DNA of 32,823 bases from Bacillota bacterium (GTDB taxonomy: Bacteria > Bacillota > Sulfobacillia > Sulfobacillales > Sulfobacillaceae), in NCBI GenBank assembly GCA_021797635.1, contig JAJZZI010000067.1:1-32823 (forward strand), given 5' to 3'. Below, piece after piece: positions 19,814 to 27,588 of this stretch. The first letter of the stretch is position 1. Each line of letters begins with the position of its first letter. The translations under genes were made by a program, and so were the position numbers. Below the pieces are notes generated by a model. It did no database searches, was not told the DNA's origin, and saw only the letters and a list, made by a program, of their open reading frames with translations.

Positions 19814-21443
19814 CGACGACGGCTATGCCCTTGGTGCCGTCAACCACCACCCGGTCTCCATCATGAAACACCCGAGTCGCCTCACGAGTACCCACAATGC
19901 ACGGCAAATGGTACTCGCGAGCAACCGTGGCAGCATGGGACAAGATGCCCCCGGTTTCGGTAATAACGGCCCCTACGGTGGCAAAGAGCCCTGTCCAGGC
20001 GGGAGCGGTATTGCGGCATACTAAGACGTCACCGGGCTTAATCTTGAAAAATTCTTCCGGTCCGCGGATGATGCGCGCCGGGCCCACGTGGCGCCCAGGT
20101 GATGCAGAAAACCCGCGCACTTCGCGCGTGGCTCCTTGAAGTCCTGGCGATCCCTCACCAAAGACCCGGGTGCCAATTAAATTTGGCTCGGGACTGTGCG
20201 CAAGACCCAATTGCGGAGGCGGGGTCCGGTCAAACTGAGCCGCAAGCTCGCGGCGGCGCGTTGCGATGAGATCGCGAGGATTTGATAGTTTTTCTCCGTC
20301 CAACGTTTCGAGCAATTCATCCAAATAAAAGAAGAAGATGTCTTGGGGAACCTCTATCACGCCACCATGGACCAGTAAGTCGCCAATCTTTAACAACAAG
20401 GTACGGCTTCGTGCGGGAAGCATGGCGTCAATGTAAAAATGATGATCCTCGTCAATGGACCAGGCTTCCAAGGCGTTTTGGTGGGCGAGCCTAAACGTGG
20501 CCTTCATGGTGGGATCCGCGATTTGCGCCAGGGCCTCGTCGACTTTGCGTTCTCGAGTCGCGACCACACTCTGCCAATGGGCATCAAAATCAAACTCCTG
20601 GTACAGATATCCTTTCAGCACGGTCAAGCAGTACTCGGGGTTCTCGCGCCAGGTTTCGTGTAAAAATTCGTGAACGTAGTGAGTTCGCCAACCATAGATG
20701 TCAAGATATTGACGCAAGGCTTGACGAAATTCTAGGGTCAAGGGATCTTTGAGCAAAGCGGGATAAACCTTGTCGGCGGAAAAGGCTAAAAGCACGTGAG
20801 CATTCGCCTTGGAAACGGTGGCCAACTGCCATAAGGCGCGATCCTGCTCAAGCGACTTATTCATCGTACCTAAGAGGAGGTCGTAAGCCTCGGCCGGATT
20901 TCTGTCGGGAAAGGCGGCGTGGTAAACTTGTTCGAAGCCGAGGCCGGCAGTGGCGCGCCCAAGCACCACGCGGAAATGCAAATCCCAAAATTTAAAATAG
21001 ATGGCTTGCAGGCGAGTCAATGCGCCAATCGCGTCAGAGAAGGTTTGTATGCCATCGCTTAACTGATCAATTTCATGATGAAGGGGCCACAGCTCTTCTT
21101 CCACGATCGTTTGAAATACCGCGTGCTGGCGGCCCATCAAGGGCTCGAGTACGCGCTCATGGGCTTTCATGATGGCCTGAGGATCCCCTTCAGCCGGGAC
21201 CACCGCTTGGTAATAATAGCCGTCGTGGATCTTGCCGATGAATTGGCGCAAAGGCGCCTTTAGCGCACCCATGGCCAAACGCGTGCCCTCAGTCATCGCA
21301 GGCACCATGTAAGATGCGAATAGCGGACTTAGGGGATGGCCAAAATGCAGGCCATCTTGACTCCAAGAGTGAGTTTGAAGGTCCTTTGGCGATAGCGTGA
21401 GTTCGGCTTGCATTGAGCTTTTGCCTTCATTGCTTCGACTCAT
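19803..21443 (-). CDS. PEP-utilising dikinase C-terminal subunit: central helical region plus swivelling phosphohistidine domain (PEP synthase / rifampin phosphotransferase-like)
   Basis: C-terminal PGDVLVCRNTAPAWTGLFATVGAVITETGGILSHAATVAREYHLPCIVGT (phosphohistidine motif); no ATP-grasp domain. Confidence 0.85.
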   Translation of the reverse strand: MSRSNEGKSSMQAELTLSPKDLQTHSWSQDGLHFGHPLSPLFASYMVPAMTEGTRLAMGALKAPLRQFIGKIHDGYYYQAVVPAEGDPQAIMKAHERVLEPLMGRQHAVFQTIVEEELWPLHHEIDQLSDGIQTFSDAIGALTRLQAIYFKFWDLHFRVVLGRATAGLGFEQVYHAAFPDRNPAEAYDLLLGTMNKSLEQDRALWQLATVSKANAHVLLAFSADKVYPALLKDPLTLEFRQALRQYLDIYGWRTHYVHEFLHETWRENPEYCLTVLKGYLYQEFDFDAHWQSVVATRERKVDEALAQIADPTMKATFRLAHQNALEAWSIDEDHHFYIDAMLPARSRTLLLKIGDLLVHGGVIEVPQDIFFFYLDELLETLDGEKLSNPRDLIATRRRELAAQFDRTPPPQLGLAHSPEPNLIGTRVFGEGSPGLQGATREVRGFSASPGRHVGPARIIRGPEEFFKIKPGDVLVCRNTAPAWTGLFATVGAVITETGGILSHAATVAREYHLPCIVGTREATRVFHDGDRVVVDGTKGIAVVDDG

Positions 21444-22306
21444 GCGTGCATCACTCCTTTAAGCGCTATGGGGCGCATTTGTAAACAGTACAGGCTGTCC
21501 TCGGCGATGGCCCATTCCACATCGACGGGATATCCCGCCAATCGTTCCAAGGCCAGCGTCAGGTGATGCACTCGAATCACGTCGCGATCGCTCAAACAAA
21601 AGCGCGTGCGCAGCTCTTCGGAGGTTTCCACCTCCTCGGTGCCTCCTTCTGGTCGCAGGCGAAGCATCGCCTCCTTGTCTCCCAAAAGCCCCTCGATCCG
21701 GGAGGTAGCTTTATCGACGATGAAGGTGTCGGGGGTGACCATGCCGGAAACCACGGACTCACCCAGCCCATAAGCGGCATTGATGACGACCTCATCCGCA
21801 CCGCTGACCGGGTGCAAGCTGAAACTTACTCCAGCGGTTTCGGCGGGAACCAGGGCCTGCACGATGACGCCCATGGAGCTCTTTTCCAGTGAAAGGCCAT
21901 GCTGGGCGGCATAGGAGTGCGCATGATGGTTGGCCGCCGATGCCCAGCAGCGAAAAATAGCGGGCATGACCTCCTCAGCACCCACGTCCAGCACCGTATC
22001 ATATTGTCCGGCAAACGAGGCCGAAGCCAGATCTTCGAAGGTGGCCGAGGATCGCACGGCAAAGCGGGTAGTTGGGGCGAAAGCGGATAACGCCTGACGC
22101 ACCTCCTCGTTGAGATCGCCTGGGATAGGACCGCTTGCTCCGCCATCTTGCAAGTAGGCCTGATGAGCGTGGGTGGTGACCACGAATCCGGGCGGAACGG
22201 CGACTTGGTGGTGAATCAGATACGTCAAAGAAGCGGCCTTCCCCCCGACTTCTTCGGGGCTCAGCGGCCCGTCTTGGAGCGTAACAACATACATAGCTCG
22301 TCTCAT
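21440..22306 (-). CDS. PEP synthase/PPDK-type ATP-binding (N-terminal) subunit encoded separately
   Basis: VGGKAASLTYLIHHQVAVPPGFVVTTHA; FAVRSSATFEDLASASFAGQYDTVLDV; AAYGLGESVVSGMVTPDTFIVDK; VDVEWAIAEDSLYCLQMRPI; ATGA overlap with the next gene. Confidence 0.9.
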   Translation of the reverse strand: MRRAMYVVTLQDGPLSPEEVGGKAASLTYLIHHQVAVPPGFVVTTHAHQAYLQDGGASGPIPGDLNEEVRQALSAFAPTTRFAVRSSATFEDLASASFAGQYDTVLDVGAEEVMPAIFRCWASAANHHAHSYAAQHGLSLEKSSMGVIVQALVPAETAGVSFSLHPVSGADEVVINAAYGLGESVVSGMVTPDTFIVDKATSRIEGLLGDKEAMLRLRPEGGTEEVETSEELRTRFCLSDRDVIRVHHLTLALERLAGYPVDVEWAIAEDSLYCLQMRPIALKGVMHA

Positions 22307-22366
22307 ACCTCGCTTTAATGTAGATGGTCACCAAGCCGAACAGGGATGGTGCCTCTCTTGACGGTG

Positions 22367-22402
22367 TTAACTAATCTTTAACCTATTCGCAATGCGGGCC
22401 AA
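22367..22402 (-). CDS. Candidate 11-codon leader peptide upstream of the dikinase/exporter operon
   Basis: Minus strand AGGAGG-AAATT-TTG GCC CGC ATT GCG AAT AGG TTA AAG ATT AGT TAA (MARIANRLKIS*), strong SD with 5-nt spacing. Confidence 0.25.
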   Translation of the reverse strand: MARIANRLKIS

Positions 22403-22466
22403 AATTTCCTCCTAAAAACTTGCTGGACGATCATTTGCGGACATTGCTCGCCAAAAAACGCAGAAG

Positions 22467-22646
22467 ATGTGGCCATCACCAGACCCGGGAAACTTTACCC
22501 CTATTCTCAGCTGGAGTAGACTCAGAGCCATCGAGGAAGCCAGACTTCTTGGCATTTGGCAGTCTAGGCAATGGGGCGTGGAACGTTCTTGGCGAGAGGC
22601 CAATAGGCTTTCTTTGCCTGGGCACAGCGAAAGGAAACTGCGGTGA
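22467..22646 (+). CDS. Short ORF (59 aa from ATG; frame open from ~22416) overlapping the FecCD permease start by GTGA
   Basis: MWPSPDPGNFTPILSWSRLRAIEEARLLGIWQSRQWGVERSWREANRLSLPGHSERKLR*; absent from the supplied ORF track because it is short. Confidence 0.3.
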   Translation: MWPSPDPGNFTPILSWSRLRAIEEARLLGIWQSRQWGVERSWREANRLSLPGHSERKLR

Positions 22647-23674
22647 CCGGATTAGACGCAAAACATCGCCAAGTAGGGATTTATTTACGCACGCGAACGA
22701 CGCTGGTCTTTCTTCTCTTGGTGGCGCTACTTTTGGCGGCGTTTGCCATAGGCCTGGTGCATGGATCGACGAAAATGGCCCTTTCGACGGTGTGGCACGC
22801 CATGCTTCATCCTGCTGGCGGCATCTCGTCCGTGATCGTGTGGCAAATTCGCTTTCCCCGCTTGGTGGCCGCGGCGCTCGTCGGCGCAGGCTTAGCAGTG
22901 TCGGGTGCGGTCATGCAGGCCTTGCTGCAAAACCCGTTGGCCGATCCTTATGTCGTGGGCGCGTCGTCAGGAGCTGGGCTGGGCGCGGTGGTGGCAGAAA
23001 CGTTTGTTCCGGGGATGGCCTTGGTCGCTCCCGCGGCCTTTTTAGGCGCCTTAGCGGCCGTGTTCTTGGCGTGGATGTTGGCTCGCGCTCGTAGCCGTTC
23101 GCCCATGCTCACCCTGTTGTTGGCCGGCTATGCCTTGAGTGTGCTCTTTTCGGCGATCTCGACCTATCTCATGTTGCAAAATCAACGGTCCCTAACCACC
23201 ATCTTCGCATGGGAACTGGGCGGAATTCATGGCATCACGTGGTCAGCCGTGGGTGTGGCGGCGTGCATCATGGCGGCCTCAGCGCTAATGTTAATACCGT
23301 ACCTGAAGACGATGAATGCGCTACTTTTGGGGGACGATGTGGCCCATGGGGTGGGCGTGGCTGTGCGTAGGAGCCAATTTGTACTTCTGTTGTCGGCCAG
23401 CCTGTTTACCGCGGCGGCCGTGTACCTGAGCGGGCTGATTGGTTTTGTGGGGCTGGTCATTCCTCATTTGGTGCGACGTCTCTCGGGTCCGGAGCATGAG
23501 AGAGTCATCCCCTTTAGTTTTTTGGTGGGAGCCACGTTCATGGTGCTCGCCGACACGGTGGCCGAGCGCCTACCACCTCTAGGGACGGTGCCCATTGGAC
23601 TGATTACTGCGTTCATCGGGGGACCGTATTTTCTCTATGTGCTGGCCCGACCCGGGGGTCGTCGCTTCTTCTAA
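22643..23674 (+). CDS. FecCD/BtuC-family ABC transporter permease (siderophore/cobalamin/haem type)
   Basis: WQIRFPRLVAAALVGAGLAVSGAVMQALLQNPLADPYVVGASSGAGLGAV; LSGLIGFVGLVIPHLVRRLSGPEHERVIPFSFLVGATFMVLADTVAE; GTG start. Confidence 0.93.
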   Translation: MTGLDAKHRQVGIYLRTRTTLVFLLLVALLLAAFAIGLVHGSTKMALSTVWHAMLHPAGGISSVIVWQIRFPRLVAAALVGAGLAVSGAVMQALLQNPLADPYVVGASSGAGLGAVVAETFVPGMALVAPAAFLGALAAVFLAWMLARARSRSPMLTLLLAGYALSVLFSAISTYLMLQNQRSLTTIFAWELGGIHGITWSAVGVAACIMAASALMLIPYLKTMNALLLGDDVAHGVGVAVRRSQFVLLLSASLFTAAAVYLSGLIGFVGLVIPHLVRRLSGPEHERVIPFSFLVGATFMVLADTVAERLPPLGTVPIGLITAFIGGPYFLYVLARPGGRRFF

Positions 23675-23703
23675 TAATGGTTTGGTGAAAGGCGGATGCA
23701 GCC

Positions 23704-24495
23704 ATGACGTCATATCACGTGTCCATCGATCGGGTTGGCTTTCACTGGCCAGGTTCTTCCGAAACCTTGCAAGAAATTTCCGGAGAGATTACGGAAGGGA
23801 CCTGGCTTGCCTTGATCGGACCGAACGGTGCGGGCAAAACTACGCTGCTGCGCCTTATGGCGGGATTAGAGATACCCTCTTTGGGTCGTATTCATGTGGG
23901 TCAGCGTGCTCTTAGGGAATACAGCCATCAACAACGGGCAGGGCTTCTAGCCCTCATGCCGCAAGCGATGAGGCCAGCCTTTGAACTCGAGGTCAGGACG
24001 GTCGTGGAAATGGGCCAACTGGGGCAACTTGGCTTTTGGGATCGCATCGGTCGGCCGCGAGCGTCCCATCGCGAGGCCGTGGATGAGGCGCTGGTAGCGA
24101 CCGACACCTATGCTTTGGCAAAGCGCAAGTTCACGGACCTCTCCGGTGGCGAAGCCCGAAGGGTGCTGTTGGCGATGGTGTTGGCCCAACAGACGCCCAT
24201 CTTGCTATTGGATGAACCCATCGCCTACTTGGACCCAGGGCACGCGAAAGACCTGCTGGAGAGGATAGAGCGCTTAGTGCGGGAGCAGCGAAAGACGGTC
24301 ATCATGGCGTATCACGATCTTACCACCGTGGGCCTATATTGTGATCAGATTTGGGCGTTGGAGCAAGGGCGCATACGACTCCAAGGCGCTGCCGCCGAGG
24401 TGCTTTGCCAACCGGAGCTAAAGGCACTCTTTGGTTTGGATTTTTTGACGCTTACCCATCCCACCAGAAAGCGGCCGGTGCTGCTCTGGTCTTAG
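23704..24495 (+). CDS. ABC transporter ATP-binding protein (FecE/BtuD type)
   Basis: Walker A GPNGAGKTTLLR; signature LSGGEARRVLLAMVLAQQTPILLLDEP; H-loop MAYHDL. Confidence 0.94.
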   Translation: MTSYHVSIDRVGFHWPGSSETLQEISGEITEGTWLALIGPNGAGKTTLLRLMAGLEIPSLGRIHVGQRALREYSHQQRAGLLALMPQAMRPAFELEVRTVVEMGQLGQLGFWDRIGRPRASHREAVDEALVATDTYALAKRKFTDLSGGEARRVLLAMVLAQQTPILLLDEPIAYLDPGHAKDLLERIERLVREQRKTVIMAYHDLTTVGLYCDQIWALEQGRIRLQGAAAEVLCQPELKALFGLDFLTLTHPTRKRPVLLWS

Positions 24496-25097
24496 GGCGT
24501 TCCGAGCCGTAACGACCAGCGTCCGCTTTGGCCCCGCGAGAGATGCAGCATCGCGGTGTTGGGGCTAAGCACCCGCCGCGCGGCGTGTCCGGGAGCGTCG
24601 AGGACGACCAAGAGCGTTCCCTTTAAGCAGTCAGCGTGCGTGGTCGCTACCGTGAGACCCGAAGGGCGATCGGCGAGAAACTGATCAAGGCCGCTCAGTA
24701 CACGACGGCCAACCGTCAAGATGGATTCCCCGCCCGGGGGCGGTGAGGTCTCCGGATCCTGCATCCAGTCACGGAAACGGTCCGCATCAGAGAGGCGCAA
24801 CTGGTCCAAGACGGCACCGTCCCACTGGCCCAAATTCACTTCGACCAATTGGGGCAGGATGTAAGGCTCTAGACCCATCTCATCGGCCAAAGGTTTGATC
24901 GTGTCCTTAGCCCGCTTTAGGGGGCTGGTGGCCAAGTACGTGATGGGCAGGCGAGCCAGCCATCGGCTTAATGCCTGAGCTTGGGCGTTTCCCTTAGGGC
25001 TAAGCGGCGGATCCCAGATTTGATAGGCGAAGCGGCCACTGATGTTGGCCAGGCTTTCTCCATGGCGGACTAAGATAACCTCGTGAGCCGTGGGCAT
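24492..25097 (-). CDS. Histidine phosphatase (phosphoglycerate mutase-like) family protein
   Basis: LVRHGESLANISGRFAYQIWDPPLSPKGNAQAQALSRWL...TSPLKRAKDTIKPLADEMG...VATTHADCLKGTLL. Confidence 0.9.
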   Translation of the reverse strand: MPTAHEVILVRHGESLANISGRFAYQIWDPPLSPKGNAQAQALSRWLARLPITYLATSPLKRAKDTIKPLADEMGLEPYILPQLVEVNLGQWDGAVLDQLRLSDADRFRDWMQDPETSPPPGGESILTVGRRVLSGLDQFLADRPSGLTVATTHADCLKGTLLVVLDAPGHAARRVLSPNTAMLHLSRGQSGRWSLRLGTP

Positions 25098-25183
25098 GGG
25101 ACGGCGGCCTCCTAAGCGACTTCATCATGATGTTGGTTGAGGAAGCCTTCCCTTGGGCAAGTGCGTTGCCCTTACGCTAAAGG

Positions 25184-25400
25184 AGGATTCCACGGTGCGA
25201 CGATATCATATCCATTCCAGACCTAGAAAGGAAGGGGCGACAAACTGCCTCGAAGGACGCTGACATGACGAGAAAGTGGCCTGCCTTTGAGAGCGGGGGC
25301 AGCTTTCAGCAACCAGGTCATGCTTGGACAAGCCAATTCTTGCATGAATAACCCGTAAGGCTCCCCTCCCCCCGTCCAGAGAGGGATTGCAGCGCATGAC
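25184..25400 (-). pseudogene. Partial, decayed duplicate of the PilZ-domain gene at 26693-27418
   Basis: Minus strand GRPLSRHVSVLRGSLSPLPF*VWNGYDIVAPWNP aligns with TRLSHHVSVLRTSLSSLPFQGSNGYDVVALWNPP of the intact gene; in-frame TAG replaces CAG; frameshifts upstream. Confidence 0.78.
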
Positions 25401-25594
25401 CCCCCTGGTTCAGCTAAGGGAGCTTGAAAAGAGTCAGTCTTATGCGAGACCGCGCGATGGTTGAGCTCGCTTTACCTTCCAAAATCGCCCTTCTGGCGCG
25501 GACACGCTTGATCGATGCGGCGGTTTAATCGTGGTGGCGTCTGATCCAAAGCTCGATCGGCCAGGCTATCGTCTTGTCGATGAGTCATTAACGG

Positions 25595-25779
25595 TCAAGG
25601 GCCATTTCCGGTACCGGATGCTACGCCTGCCAGGAGTTTGAGATAGTCCTTTGGAGCCTGTTGAAACGGGTAGAATCCCTTTTTGACGGTCCACTGCCAT
25701 ACCTCATAGGCGTGTCTCGAACACATCACGAATACGTCCTGGTTAGAAAAACCTATGATAATCTCTTTCGGCTTTTCTC
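25595..25779 (-). pseudogene. Coding-like C-terminal fragment of unknown family
   Basis: KPKEIIIGFSNQDVFVMCSRHAYEVWQWTVKKGFYPFQQAPKDYLKLLAGVASGTGNGP*; no credible start inside the structured region. Confidence 0.2.
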
Positions 25780-26041
25780 GGTCCCTCACGGGACCCGCAG
25801 TCCTCACAGGAGCCCCAGGACTCGCTGTAAAGCTCGTCGTCTGCTCGGGGGTGGCTTCCGCTCCATCGCGTGGGGATGTTTTTCCCCCACGCACCGCTCA
25901 AGATCCCGGCAGGAGAAGGATGGCAGGAAACTCCCATCGGTGTCCCGTCGGTGGTGCCCTGAGCCCCAGTGTTACTGGGTCCTCTCCGAGATGCCCCGTC
26001 GCTCCTTTCGCCACGTGGTGGCGACGGGGGTGCGATGTCCA
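25780..26041 (-). ncRNA. Densely structured non-coding region; candidate omegaRNA / right-end of an IS605/IS1341-type element
   Basis: Consecutive perfect stems: GGTCCC/GGGACC (25780-25795), AGTCCT/AGGACT (25799-25822), GCGTGGGG/CCCCACGC (25868-25892), CCCAGT/ACTGGG (25965-25979), CCCCGTCGC/GCGACGGGG (25994-26029); immediately 3' of a possible TnpB remnant. Confidence 0.42.
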
Positions 26042-26347
26042 TTATTCGGAACGTACTTCCTGACGATGCGCTAACCAGTCGTCCAAATACTGATGGTGCG
26101 AGGCCAAGGTCTTAATAACAAGCCGTTTCATCTGTGCCCAGGTACTCCAATCATTTTTACGATAGCTTGCGTCGTTCCATTGATGTTGGGCTTGCATCCA
26201 AAGACGCCAGGCTTTGGGCACATTCTCCCGTCGGGCAATCACCAGAGCCGCCGCGTGATGCACACTAATCCCATATTGCGGTTGATACCAGCGGGTGGCT
26301 TCGACCGTGAGACCCCAGGCAACGGGGCGGTGATCGAAGGAGGGGGC
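26042..26347 (-). pseudogene. Possible remnant of an IS605 OrfB/TnpB-like protein (tentative)
   Basis: APSFDHRPVAWGLTVEATRWYQPQYGISVHHAAALVIARRENVPKAWRLWMQAQHQWNDASYRKNDWSTWAQMKRLVIKTLASHHQYLDDWLAHRQEVRSE*; upstream in-frame stop. Family call from memory of similar thermophile TnpB sequences plus the structured 3' region. Confidence 0.33.
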
Positions 26348-26354
26348 TCAAACG

Positions 26355-26696
26355 CTGGTTATCCGTGGGATACGGTATCATTTCGAGACGGTGGGCGATG
26401 GGCCGCCGTTGCTACGGCTTCATGGTTTTATGGGAGCCAGACATAGTTGGCATGCGTTGGACGGTCGTCTGGGTCCTGATCATCGTCGGATTGCACTCGA
26501 TTTGCTGAGTCGTGGGCCATCGGATGGTCCCTCTCGGGTACAGTGATATGGCATGGTGGAGGCGGTGTCCGATCTGAACCGGATATGCGAAGCGTTGAGT
26601 CTCGGTTAAACGGCGGTGCTGGGCTATTCGGTGGGTGGCAGGGTGGCCTCGTCCCTGGCGTTGTGGCGGCCGCTAAAGCCGTTTAAAAAGACTTAG
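26355..26696 (+). pseudogene. menH-like alpha/beta hydrolase pseudogene (SHCHC synthase-like), truncated
   Basis: LVIRGIRYHFETVGDGPPLLRLHGFMGARHSWHALDGRLGPDHRRIALDLLSRGPSDGPSRVQ*YGMVEAVSDLNRICEALSLG*TAVLGYSVGGRVASSLALWRP: HGF oxyanion motif and GYSVGGR nucleophile elbow; in-frame TGA (26544-26546) and TAA (26607-26609). Confidence 0.82.
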
Positions 26697-27418
26697 TCAT
26701 AGCGGTGCCGGTCAAAAAATTCCTTCCATTGGGCGAGTTCGTCGCCTTCTATAGGAGGATTCCACAGCGCCACGACATCATATCCATTGGAGCCCTGGAA
26801 GGGAAGGGAGGACAAGCTGGTTCGTAGAACGCTGACATGATGGGAAAGGCGCGTTGCGGTGGTGTCCAGGGTAACTTCGAGCCACAAGATGGTGCCCGGG
26901 GCATGTTTCTGCAAAGAAAAAAATCGCACTCCCGCATACGAAATGTTGCGGGTCACGCTAAGCTGGGGCGTGGTCACGCCCGAGTCCTGGTGCTCTAACA
27001 CGACGTGGAAGCGGACCGGGGCTTTAGTGTCGGCTCGGGCTTGATGGCGACGGTTGTGCTGGCGCGGTGGTCCAAGGTAGGCGACTTCGAGGGAGGGTAT
27101 GGGATTGAGTACCTCGCAAATTTCAATCGGGTATTCCAAAAGGTGTTGCTGGTAGCCCCACCAGAGGCGGACGGTCAATCCGGTATCGCCCCAGGCATTC
27201 GTGGGTTCGCCGTGGCGATCGCGCAAGGCATCCAGGTAGTCTACTCCGTGCTTTCTCAAGACAATCCGACTGGAATACACGGCTTTGGGTTCCGCTCCCT
27301 GGTGGGTGTCTTGAAAGCTCACCTGCACCAATGCTTTCACGGGAGGCAAACTCGTGCTAGGGATCAACGGGGAGGAGGACACTTGCTTGCTGTCGGTTGG
27401 GCGCGGCATCGAGGCCAT
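26693..27418 (-). CDS. PilZ-domain protein (putative c-di-GMP-binding)
   Basis: RHQAR (RxxxR) followed by NISYAGVRFFS ([DN]xSxxG) with PilZ-like spacing; preceded by a YcgR-like N-terminal region. Confidence 0.7.
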   Translation of the reverse strand: MASMPRPTDSKQVSSSPLIPSTSLPPVKALVQVSFQDTHQGAEPKAVYSSRIVLRKHGVDYLDALRDRHGEPTNAWGDTGLTVRLWWGYQQHLLEYPIEICEVLNPIPSLEVAYLGPPRQHNRRHQARADTKAPVRFHVVLEHQDSGVTTPQLSVTRNISYAGVRFFSLQKHAPGTILWLEVTLDTTATRLSHHVSVLRTSLSSLPFQGSNGYDVVALWNPPIEGDELAQWKEFFDRHRYD

Positions 27419-27588
27419 CTCCCTCCATAATGCGACTCTATCTCCCTAAAACGATGCGCCGCGGGTTGCCATCAGGGGGTTCATCGGCGCGTACAGGTAC
27501 CTAAAGGGCGGTGTTTAGCATCATGATTCGACGAGGCATCCCCATCCCCTTTTATTTGATGGCCGTTTTATCTTTTCGGGATTCAGCT

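Noticed and set aside
22320-22642. Cobalamin riboswitch upstream of the FecCD permease
   Set aside because: Only a GAAGCCAG-like string is present; the expected conserved boxes (GCCACTG, CCAGGAGACC) were not found
22420-23094. 224-aa plus-strand ORF
   Set aside because: Mostly overlaps the FecCD permease in another frame; Gly/Arg-rich, no recognisable motif
25743-26042. 99/102-aa ORFs across the structured region (both strands)
   Set aside because: They run through the perfect hairpins and are low-complexity; better explained as non-coding structured sequence
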